A stretch of DNA of 10,015 nt from Oscillospiraceae bacterium (GTDB lineage Bacteria; Bacillota; Clostridia; Oscillospirales; Oscillospiraceae), in contig JAISAA010000019.1 of NCBI GenBank assembly GCA_031266955.1, forward strand, positions 1 through 10,015, written 5' to 3'. The position numbers and the translations under genes are program-made. Positions 1-5,820 of this stretch are shown piece by piece. The stretch's first letter is position 1. Each line of letters starts with the position of its first letter. The notes under the pieces were generated by a model. That model was not told where the DNA came from, did no database searches, and worked only from the letters and a program-made list of their open reading frames with translations.

Positions 1-35
1 TCAATTACCGGGCCGAGCGGAGCGTTTGTGTTCAT
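1..35 (-). CDS. ABC transporter ATP-binding protein, first codons only (partial)
   Basis: Reading the minus strand, an ATG at 35-33 opens a frame MNTNAPLGPVI that runs off the window. It is preceded by AAAGGAAG (51-44) with an 8-base spacer, a good ribosome binding site. It starts 20 bases after the stop of the amino acid permease gene. Receptor, permease, ATPase is the usual order for polar amino acid uptake operons, so the GlnQ/HisP-type ATPase is the expected next gene. Only 11 complete codons are visible; no Walker motif can be seen. The start is well supported by sequence, the product is inferred from context alone. Confidence 0.6.
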   Translation of the reverse strand, partial: MNTNAPLGPVI

Positions 36-55
36 AGCGTCAGCTTCCTTTGCGG

Positions 56-829
56 TTATTTGCGCCGCGTTTTACTTATCCCGCCGCCCCGGCTGAGAGA
101 GAACTCGCGCGGGCCGTCCAGCCGCTTTTCGAGCAGCCGTATGAGCCGCGAGGACACGAACGTGAGCAGCAGATATATCGCGGCGGCAATCAAAAACGGC
201 TCATAAGTGCGGTAATACGAGCCGCGTATCGCGCGCGTGGCGTAAAACAGCTCCGTGACTGTTATCACGTTGAGCACGGACGAGTCTTTCAGATTCACGA
301 CGAATTCGTTGCCCGTCGCGGGCAGGATGTTGCGTATCGCTTGCGGCAGAACGACGTAGAGCATCGTTTTCCAATGATTCATACCGACGGCCTTTGCCGC
401 CTCGCTCTGCCCGGGGTCGATAGACTGTATCCCGCCGCGCACGATCTCGGCCATATACGCGCCGGTGTTCAGCGTGATGACGACGAGGCCGGCGGGCAGC
501 GCGGCGATATTTATCTTAGCGAATTCCGTGAGCCCGTAATATATCAGCATAGCCTGCACCATCATCGGCGTCCCGCGCAAAACCTCCGTATATACCGCCA
601 AAAGCGCGTTTACAAAGCCCAGAAGCGCCGAGCGGGGGGAACCCCCTGTTTTCCCCCCGGCGCGCCTCGGTATCGTGCGCGCGACGCCGATGAAAAGCCC
701 GATCACAAAGCCCGCCGCCGTGCCGATAACGGCAAGCAGCACAGTCATCCCCGTCCCCTTGAGAAACTGGAGCCAGTATTTATCTATAAACAGCGCTATC
801 CATTCAAGCGCAGACCTTTCGGCGGGCAT
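56..829 (-). CDS. Polar amino acid ABC transporter permease (HisM/GlnP type)
   Basis: This is the membrane-spanning subunit of an amino acid uptake ABC transporter. It should form the channel that takes substrate from the lipoprotein receptor encoded just upstream and couples to the ATPase encoded just downstream. Hydrophobic segments lie at about residues 28-50, 75-100, 110-130 and 212-230. The cytoplasmic ATPase-docking EAA loop is clear at 143-162 (EAAKAVGM followed by VVLPQA), and RGTPMMVQ at 85-92 is the family's conserved turn. The frame is open up to a TTG at 838, but AAAGGG (845-840) abuts that TTG and lies 10 bases before the ATG at 829, so I start at 829 (257 residues). Residues about 56-67 (RAGGKTGGSPRS) look like an insertion between the first and second segments, and the DNA coding for them is a GC-rich palindrome. 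The specific amino acid cannot be told from sequence. Confidence 0.9.
   Translation of the reverse strand: MPAERSALEWIALFIDKYWLQFLKGTGMTVLLAVIGTAAGFVIGLFIGVARTIPRRAGGKTGGSPRSALLGFVNALLAVYTEVLRGTPMMVQAMLIYYGLTEFAKINIAALPAGLVVITLNTGAYMAEIVRGGIQSIDPGQSEAAKAVGMNHWKTMLYVVLPQAIRNILPATGNEFVVNLKDSSVLNVITVTELFYATRAIRGSYYRTYEPFLIAAAIYLLLTFVSSRLIRLLEKRLDGPREFSLSRGGGISKTRRK
634..658. repeat. GC-rich palindrome inside the permease coding sequence
   Basis: GGGGGGAA (634-641) and TTCCCCCC (651-658) are a perfect 8-bp inverted repeat around a 9-base loop. It lies wholly within the permease gene and encodes the Gly/Lys/Pro/Arg-rich stretch (about residues 56-67) that looks extra compared with usual GlnP-type permeases. 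It may be a small palindromic element inserted in frame, or simply a GC-rich loop; only alignment would decide. Confidence 0.55.
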
Positions 830-876
830 ATTGATCAACCCTTTCGCTTAACGTGCCGCGTTGCTGGGCCCGGGGA

Positions 877-898
877 GGGCGAACACATAGGTTCGCCC
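877..898. repeat. Intergenic palindromic repeat between receptor and permease genes
   Basis: GGGCGAAC (877-884) and GTTCGCCC (891-898) form a perfect 8-bp stem with a 6-base loop, 5 bases after the receptor gene stop on the minus strand. It is followed on that strand by another palindrome, GGGCCC. There is no T-run, so it is not a standard intrinsic terminator. Its place between a receptor and a permease gene would fit a structure that protects the receptor mRNA from 3' decay and raises receptor levels over the membrane subunits. That role is inference. The look is that of a dispersed intergenic repeat. Confidence 0.65.
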
Positions 899-902
899 CT
901 AC

Positions 903-1802
903 TTAATCCGCAAGCGGCTGCCGCATCACCGCGTCGCGCATGATTTGGGCGCGCTCGTCTTCTGAGATGCCGGCGAGGATCGCGTCAACGGCGGCTTTTA
1001 AGCCGCCGTCGCTTTTGCGCACGCCGACGGAGACGGGGACTTCCTCGCCGAAGCCGGAGCCGGCGTCGAATGCGATGTACGTTACTTCGGGGTTCGAGAG
1101 CTCGGCGGCGAGCGCCGTCGGGCGTTCGGCGATATAGCCGTCGATCTTGCCGGACGTCAGCGACATCAGCATCGTCGGGAAGTCTGCCATGGCCTCTTGC
1201 TTGTCAACGCCGTCGATCTTATCGACGAGGTCGTAATGCAGCGTGCTGAGCTGTCCCGTTATTTTGGCGCCGGCGAAGTCACTGAGAGATGCGGCGTTGG
1301 CGTAAGGGCCGTCCTTCATCACTACTATCACTACGTCAGAAATCCAATATACGTCGGTGAAGTCGATCGTCTCGCGGCGGTCGGGCGTGTCGGTCATACC
1401 GGCGATTATGAGGTCTATCATTCCTGACGTCAGGCTCGGCGGAAGACCGTCCCACTCTGTTTTAACGACCTCGAGGCGGCTGCCGAGCCCGTCCGCTATG
1501 ATTTTCGCGATTTGAACGTCGTATCCGTCGGCGTAAGCGCCGCCGCCGATGGGGACTGAGAATTCCGTTTCCTCAAACTGCGTCCAGTTGTACGGAGCGT
1601 ATTCGCATTCCATACCGATGCGGATGACCTCCGGCGGCGTGAAGTCCGCGGATTCCCCGTCGGACTCTCCGGGAGTCCCGGCGTCCGGGGTCGGGGATAC
1701 GGTCTGAGCGCCGGAGTCCGGCGCGTCTGTTTTGCCGCAGGCGGCAAAGACCGAAACCAGCAGGAGCGCGAGAAGCAGTGCTATTGTCTTTTTCGTTTTC
1801 AT
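903..1802 (-). CDS. Amino acid ABC transporter substrate-binding lipoprotein (SBP_bac_3 family)
   Basis: This is the extracellular receptor of the amino acid uptake system; it binds substrate and delivers it to the permease. The N-terminus has a Lys-rich start, a hydrophobic stretch (residues 7-20) and the cleavage/lipidation site VFAAC, with Cys22 the predicted lipid anchor. The -3 residue is Phe, which is unusual for a lipobox. A Ser/Pro/Asp/Gly-rich linker (23-56) follows, then the binding fold from about residue 58. AGMTDTPDRRETIDFT (134-149) is the family signature; the Arg there is expected to hold the substrate carboxylate. Length (299) is normal once the linker is counted. AAAGAGG lies 7 bases before the ATG. 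It lies 51 bases downstream of the EamA gene on the same strand, and I found no convincing promoter in that gap. Substrate is not predictable. Confidence 0.92.
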   Translation of the reverse strand: MKTKKTIALLLALLLVSVFAACGKTDAPDSGAQTVSPTPDAGTPGESDGESADFTPPEVIRIGMECEYAPYNWTQFEETEFSVPIGGGAYADGYDVQIAKIIADGLGSRLEVVKTEWDGLPPSLTSGMIDLIIAGMTDTPDRRETIDFTDVYWISDVVIVVMKDGPYANAASLSDFAGAKITGQLSTLHYDLVDKIDGVDKQEAMADFPTMLMSLTSGKIDGYIAERPTALAAELSNPEVTYIAFDAGSGFGEEVPVSVGVRKSDGGLKAAVDAILAGISEDERAQIMRDAVMRQPLAD

Positions 1803-1853
1803 TGTGATACCTCTTTCGTTTTTTTCGTTTTTAAGACTTCTTATCCAAGGCGG

Positions 1854-2852
1854 TCACGGGTCCGCCGTGACGTCGCCGTGAACGCTTTTTATCTGTACGG
1901 GAGCCCGGACGTCCGCGCTCGCTCCGATCACTACGGACGAGAGTATGAGCCCGCCGCCGAGTATGAGGCGTAAGCTCAACGCGTCATATCCAACGGCGAC
2001 GGAGAACACCGCGCCGAACAGCGCCTCCATCGAAAGTATTATCGCCGCCGCGCCGGAGGATATATATCTCTGCGCGGAGGTCTGCATAACATAACACAGC
2101 CCCGTCGAAAGTATCCCGAGAAACGCCGCGCTTACAGCGCCGGACGGCGACAGCAGAGCGTTAAGATCGCCGCGCGTGATAAGCAGCGGCGCGAGCGCGC
2201 CGGAGATAGACGGCGCCGCCGCCGCGATTACCCACGCTAAAAGCGAGAGCGCCAGCGTCGTCAGGGCCGCCGTGAAAATCTCAATAAACAGCAGCAGTCT
2301 GTAATCCATTTCGCCGACGAAAGCCTCCGTCGCCACCATCTGCGCGGCGAACAGCACGGCGCACACAAGCGTCCACAAATCCCCGGCGCGGAACGAAACG
2401 CCCCCGTACAGATCAAGCGACAGCGCCGCGACCCCGATAAAACAAATGAGCGACGCGAAATAAGCCGAGCGCGGCAAGCGCCGCTTGAAAACAAGCTTCC
2501 ATAAAAACGGCGTGATAACAACGTAAGCCGCCGTGATAAGCGCGTTGTTCGACGGCGTAGAGAGCTTCAGCCCCAGGGTCTGCGCGAGAAAGCTCAGCGC
2601 GAGTATTACGCCGACGGGCGCCGCCCGGCGAAACGCCGCGAGCGAGAAGCCCCGGCGTATCGTTCCGCGGAACATCACGCCTGTCACTAACGACGCGACG
2701 GAGAATTTTATCAGCATAAGCCCCGCCGGGCCGAACCCCGCGTCAAGCGCCGCCTGCGAGAACACAAAGCCCGCACCCCATATCGCGGACGTCAGCGCAA
2801 GCGCGAGCTTTGCCGCGAAAGCTGTTTTCCTGATGCTGTCCTTTCCTCTCAG
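1854..2852 (-). CDS. EamA/DMT-family membrane transporter, probable CTG start
   Basis: This is a drug/metabolite-superfamily transporter with about ten membrane segments arranged as two EamA halves; members export amino acids, metabolites or drugs. The family signature is seen in the first half (SAIWGAGFVFSQAALDAG, then LSFLAQTLGLKLSTPSNNALI) and repeated in the second (GILSTGLCYVMQTSAQRYI, then LSMEALFGAVFSVAVG). The first ordinary start codon in frame is a GTG at 2765, but that would cut away most of segment one. The frame stays open upstream to a TAA with no ATG, GTG or TTG. A CTG at 2852-2850, about 6 bases after AGGAGA (2864-2859), gives a 332-residue protein with an intact first segment, starting MRGKDSIRK. 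I therefore call the CTG start. A frameshift or sequencing error in the leader is the alternative. It precedes the amino acid ABC genes on the same strand; substrate unknown. Confidence 0.85.
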   Translation of the reverse strand: MRGKDSIRKTAFAAKLALALTSAIWGAGFVFSQAALDAGFGPAGLMLIKFSVASLVTGVMFRGTIRRGFSLAAFRRAAPVGVILALSFLAQTLGLKLSTPSNNALITAAYVVITPFLWKLVFKRRLPRSAYFASLICFIGVAALSLDLYGGVSFRAGDLWTLVCAVLFAAQMVATEAFVGEMDYRLLLFIEIFTAALTTLALSLLAWVIAAAAPSISGALAPLLITRGDLNALLSPSGAVSAAFLGILSTGLCYVMQTSAQRYISSGAAAIILSMEALFGAVFSVAVGYDALSLRLILGGGLILSSVVIGASADVRAPVQIKSVHGDVTADP

Positions 2853-2942
2853 AACGACTCTCCTTTCCGGATCCGCCCCTCTTTGTTCCGCTGAAAGCGT
2901 TTTGCCGCAGCGCTTTTCGGGACGCTTCGTGCTTTTTCGCGT

Positions 2943-2971
2943 ATTTTAGCACAATGTCCGCGACAATGCAA
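2943..2971 (-). promoter_or_regulatory. Sigma-A promoter for the EamA gene
   Basis: On the minus strand, TTGCAT (2971-2966) and TAAAAT (2948-2943) are separated by 17 bases, and TGC directly before the -10 box makes an extended -10. Transcription would start near 2936, leaving a leader of about 84 bases before the CTG start. It lies back to back with the tRNA promoter on the other strand. Confidence 0.75.
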
Positions 2972-3028
2972 CAGCATTCGGGAGCAGCCTCGGGCCGACG
3001 CCGGAGCGCCCGAATCGAGGATTTTATG

Positions 3029-3057
3029 TTGACAACCGGCCCGCGGCGTGATAACAT
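3029..3057 (+). promoter_or_regulatory. Sigma-A promoter for tRNA-Leu
   Basis: A consensus TTGACA (3029-3034), a 17-base spacer and TAACAT (3052-3057) lie 19 bases before the mature tRNA 5' end. A start near 3064 would leave a short 5' leader for RNase P to remove. Confidence 0.75.
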
Positions 3058-3076
3058 TACTCTCGCGCGGACGCAC

Positions 3077-3163
3077 GCCGGTGTGGCGGAACAGGCAGAC
3101 GCCCGGGACTTAAAATCCCGTGAGGGCAACCTCGTACCGGTTCGAACCCGGTCACCGGCACCA
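3077..3163 (+). tRNA. tRNA-Leu (anticodon UAA), CCA encoded
   Basis: A complete 87-base class II tRNA. GCCGGTG (3077-3083) pairs perfectly with CACCGGC (3153-3159), followed by discriminator A and encoded CCA. The anticodon stem CGGGA/TCCCG (3104-3108, 3116-3120) closes a 7-base loop CTTAAAA with TAA at 3111-3113. The long variable arm GAGG-GCAA-CCTC and the T arm ACCGG-TTCGAAC-CCGGT are intact. The long variable arm, the UAA anticodon and discriminator A fit leucine. It decodes UUA and, by wobble, UUG. It stands alone and ends 10 bases before the convergent CPBP protease gene; no T-rich terminator hairpin was seen after it. Confidence 0.97.
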
Positions 3164-3173
3164 CGTATGATAA

Positions 3174-4073
3174 TTACGAAAATTTCTCCATATCATCCCG
3201 GATGTTTTGTATTTGAACATCCCATTTTGCCTTGAAAGACGCACTTACAGACAGACAGATAATCATTACGACGCAAAATACCGATGTAACGCCGAATATA
3301 ACCGAACGGGCGCCGCTCGAAAGGGGCGCTAAAAGCTGGCTTGTGAGAAAGTTAGACATCATATGGGTGAAAGCGGCGGCGAGAACGCTTCGGTTTGCGG
3401 CGATATAAACAAAACTTACAATGAAAGAAAGCAGCGTATTAAAAGCAACATAAAGCAAGGCTTCCCATACAGAGCTTTGCAGCATTTGATACTGCGCCTG
3501 TCCCGGCGTAAAAAACCAGGCTAAATGCCAGGCCGTCCAGATGATCCCCAGTATGAGAGACGCGCGTAAAAATCCGAAGCGATAAAACAGCCTGTCCAAA
3601 GAATAGCCGCGCCAGCCGAATTCCTCATTCAACGGCCCGGATACCAGGCTTAACAGGAGCATAACAAATATCATTGCCGGGTTTGCCGTCGCGGCGCGGA
3701 TCCATTCCATACCGGGTTTTTCAAATCCAAACACATATACGCTCAACAGAACGCCGACCGCCGCGATGCCCGCAAAAAAGAAAACGGGAAAAATAAAGCC
3801 TGTCGCTCCCGCTCGTTTTGGCGAAAAACACCTTGCGAAATAATCCCGCCGGGCTTCTTTTGGATAGGTTAAAAACACCAAGGCGAGTCCGACAACAGAC
3901 GGCGCCCCGCCGCCGAAATAGAAAATGAATGTGCCTGACGGTGTTCCCGTAATGCCCAGAAATACAGGTATAAATCCTGCCGCCCAAGTCCATATAAGTG
4001 TGGCGGCAAAAAATATGATCAAATTCTTTGTTGAATTATAGCCTTTATATTTGCGATTTTTGGATACAAGCAT
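3174..4073 (-). CDS. CPBP family intramembrane metalloprotease (CAAX-like)
   Basis: This is a multi-pass membrane protein of the CPBP/Abi family (prenyl-endopeptidase-like). It has about eight hydrophobic segments and all the family's active-site motifs: EEFGWRG at 150-156 (Glu150, Glu151, Arg155), the AWHLAWF motif with His183, and FTHMMSN at 235-241 (His237, Asn241). A competent protease is therefore predicted. Family members cleave membrane substrates or take part in bacteriocin immunity and signalling; the substrate here is unknown. The start ATG (4073) lies one base after the stop of the PstS-like gene, and the AGGAACGGAA site for it lies inside that gene's end, so the two are translationally coupled. 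Base composition is visibly lower in GC and codon use more AT-ending (many AAA, TTT, ATA) than in neighbouring genes. The 3' end converges on the tRNA. Confidence 0.92.
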   Translation of the reverse strand: MLVSKNRKYKGYNSTKNLIIFFAATLIWTWAAGFIPVFLGITGTPSGTFIFYFGGGAPSVVGLALVFLTYPKEARRDYFARCFSPKRAGATGFIFPVFFFAGIAAVGVLLSVYVFGFEKPGMEWIRAATANPAMIFVMLLLSLVSGPLNEEFGWRGYSLDRLFYRFGFLRASLILGIIWTAWHLAWFFTPGQAQYQMLQSSVWEALLYVAFNTLLSFIVSFVYIAANRSVLAAAFTHMMSNFLTSQLLAPLSSGARSVIFGVTSVFCVVMIICLSVSASFKAKWDVQIQNIRDDMEKFS

Positions 4074-4074
4074 A

Positions 4075-5265
4075 TTATTCCGTTCCTATCGGCGCATAGC
4101 CCGTTTTTTCTATTATTTCCTGTCCCTGACTCGACAGTATCCAATCTATCAATAGTTTTGCGCCGCCCTCCGGCTCGCCGTTTGTTACGGCGTAGAAATC
4201 GGCGACAAAGGGATACGTCCCGTTTCGGATATTCTCCGCCGAAGGCTCCGCGCCGTTTACGCTGAGTAGTTTCGCACCGGGATTCGCGTACATCGTTGCG
4301 GCGAAAAATCTGTACGAATATCCGATGGCCGGTTGCACGCCCCGCCACTCGACCGATATCTGCTTCATCAGGCTGTTTGCGCCGATCAGTCCGGCGTCAG
4401 GCAGCGGCTGCGGCGCTTGTATCGGAAGCTCTCCCATGATCGCTTGCAACCCGGTTTGACTGCCCGAGCCCTCGGGACGCTGAAACGCGATAATACGCCC
4501 TCCCTCGTTCCAGCCGAGAGTTCCCCAATAAGCTGTTTTTCCCGAATATATATTGCGTATTTGCCGGTACGTGACGTTATTTACGGGATTCTCTTTCCCG
4601 GCTAAAAACACAAAGGCCTCGCGCCCTATCGGGGTAAAACGCAAATCCGCCCCGGCATCCCTCGCGGCGGCAAGCTGCCGTTCCGACGGTCCCGCGACGA
4701 AAATAACGTCCCGCTCTCCCGCTATGATCGCCTCATACGCGCCGCGCGTATTCGTGCAAAGAACCTTATCCTGCGAGAACGCGTTTTCATCGTACACTGC
4801 CTCCGCGAAAGCGGCGTAAACCGGATAAAGCGCCGTCGCCCCGTCCAGCACGGGCAAATCACCGGCAAGGCGCAGCTCGGAGCTTTCATCGAGCTTTGCC
4901 GTTTTGGAGTTTTCTGAAAAAGGGGCGTACAAGGTCAAATCCGGCACCGCCTCGGCTCCGTCCGGCACGGTCGTATTGATCCACCAATTGCCCCGCAGCG
5001 CCGTCGGAAACAGCGCGACGGATAAGATGACGAGCAGCGCGACCGCCGCCGTGACCGGAACAAGCCGCCTCACGCGCTTCATCCACAAAACAGCAGTCGT
5101 CCCGGCCGCACCGGTCAGCGCCAAAGCGACCGGAAGCATCCCTACGATATTATCGACATCGCCGAACGCGGTCAAATATTCAAATTTATAAAGCGCATAT
5201 ACGCCCGCGCCCCACGCGAAAAGCGTAACGACGGCGCGGAGTATTATCCCTAATTTCCTGATCAT
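4075..5265 (-). CDS. Membrane-anchored PstS-like substrate-binding protein
   Basis: The N-terminal part has three membrane segments (about residues 7-27, 39-62, 69-88). The remainder (about 110-396) is an extracellular domain that resembles PstS/phosphate-type binding proteins: LDGATALYPVYAAFAEA (140-156) matches the family's first ligand loop, and RPEGSGSQTGL (263-273) the Gly/Ser-rich oxyanion loop. The closing GQEIIEKTGYAPI is also typical of the family's last helix. Classical PstS is a free lipoprotein; here the three-segment anchor replaces a signal peptide. No pstC, pstA or pstB gene lies nearby, so it may sense or bind an oxyanion instead of feeding a transporter; that is inference. 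The frame opens at GTG 5268, but AGGA (5275-5272) is better spaced for the ATG at 5265, giving 396 residues. It follows a small membrane protein gene by 31 bases and is coupled to the CPBP gene. Confidence 0.85.
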   Translation of the reverse strand: MIRKLGIILRAVVTLFAWGAGVYALYKFEYLTAFGDVDNIVGMLPVALALTGAAGTTAVLWMKRVRRLVPVTAAVALLVILSVALFPTALRGNWWINTTVPDGAEAVPDLTLYAPFSENSKTAKLDESSELRLAGDLPVLDGATALYPVYAAFAEAVYDENAFSQDKVLCTNTRGAYEAIIAGERDVIFVAGPSERQLAAARDAGADLRFTPIGREAFVFLAGKENPVNNVTYRQIRNIYSGKTAYWGTLGWNEGGRIIAFQRPEGSGSQTGLQAIMGELPIQAPQPLPDAGLIGANSLMKQISVEWRGVQPAIGYSYRFFAATMYANPGAKLLSVNGAEPSAENIRNGTYPFVADFYAVTNGEPEGGAKLLIDWILSSQGQEIIEKTGYAPIGTE

Positions 5266-5296
5266 CACATATCCTGCCGTATACCGCCGTGTCCTG

Positions 5297-5650
5297 CTAC
5301 ATCAACGAAATGACTCCGGTCATCGCCCCGATAGCGAGCACGACGATTAAAGCCACCGGAATGAGCGGTAAAACGATCGCAATGATCGCGAGTGTTTTTC
5401 CGGCCGTGCCTATCCTGTCCTTTCCTCGGCCCAGAGCCGTAACGCCCGTCACTATCCCGGCTAACGGCAGCAGTATCGTAAAAAGTGTTTCAAGCCCACC
5501 CGCTCCTGACCCGGACGCGATAAAAACAACATATAATAGAATCGGGACAATGTCGAGCGCCAACGCGATGAGCGGCAAGCCTATTTCCTTCTTGCGGCGC
5601 GCTGCGGTCTCCGGGGCCGCGTCCCGCGTATCCCTGAATTTATTCTCCAT
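5297..5650 (-). CDS. Small three-segment membrane protein (DUF4190-like), function unknown
   Basis: A 117-residue protein with a charged N-terminus (about residues 1-23, rich in Arg, Lys, Glu) and three hydrophobic segments at about 24-46, 53-75 and 87-110. The stretch GIVTGVTALGRGKDRIGTAGKTLAIIAIVL resembles the Gly-rich loop between helices in DUF4190-type proteins, which have no assigned function. It is first in a cluster with the PstS-like and CPBP genes, directly behind a strong promoter. The start is uncertain: GTG 5656, TTG 5653 and ATG 5650 follow in frame after AAGAAGGG; I give the ATG, about 10 bases from that site, while the GTG would be closer. Confidence 0.75.
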   Translation of the reverse strand: MENKFRDTRDAAPETAARRKKEIGLPLIALALDIVPILLYVVFIASGSGAGGLETLFTILLPLAGIVTGVTALGRGKDRIGTAGKTLAIIAIVLPLIPVALIVVLAIGAMTGVISLM

Positions 5651-5700
5651 CAACACTCTACCCTTCTTACTTCAAACTTCAAATCGCCTATCTATAAATC

Positions 5701-5729
5701 ATTATATATAATACCGGGGCGGTTTGCAA
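5701..5729 (-). promoter_or_regulatory. Sigma-A promoter for the small membrane protein/PstS-like/CPBP cluster
   Basis: On the minus strand, TTGCAA (5729-5724), a 17-base spacer ending in an AT-rich run, and a perfect TATAAT (5706-5701). Transcription would start near 5694, about 40 bases before the first gene. The spacing to the opposite promoter (5753-5781) leaves only 23 bases between the two -35 boxes. Confidence 0.8.
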
Positions 5730-5752
5730 GCGGCTTTTGAATTTTTTCGCTC

Positions 5753-5781
5753 TTGTCAACGCCGGGCGGGTGTGTTATTAT
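5753..5781 (+). promoter_or_regulatory. Sigma-A promoter for the propeller-type membrane protein gene
   Basis: TTGTCA (5753-5758), 17 bases, then TATTAT (5776-5781) with a TGT extension just before it. The start would fall near 5788, a leader of about 33 bases. Because this promoter overlaps 5776-5781, coding from the upstream in-frame ATG at 5737 is unlikely. Confidence 0.8.
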
Positions 5782-5820
5782 GGATGCGAAATAGCTTTTA
5801 AAGAATCGCGGAGAGCAGTG

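Noticed and set aside
50..943. A 297-codon frame on the plus strand opposite the permease gene
   Set aside because: It is the antisense of a convincing permease with EAA loop; the translation is Arg/His-rich with no family likeness and no ribosome site.
2853..2942. Possible riboswitch or attenuator in the EamA leader
   Set aside because: The leader is about 84 bases, with only a weak AAAGCG/CGCTTT pairing and no terminator hairpin or known aptamer motif.
3077..3163. tRNA-Leu as an integration site for a mobile element
   Set aside because: No integrase gene and no duplicated tRNA 3' end are seen in the window.
3161..3176. Short CGTA/TACG inverted repeat after the tRNA as a terminator
   Set aside because: The stem is only 4 bp with no T-run, too weak to support a terminator call.
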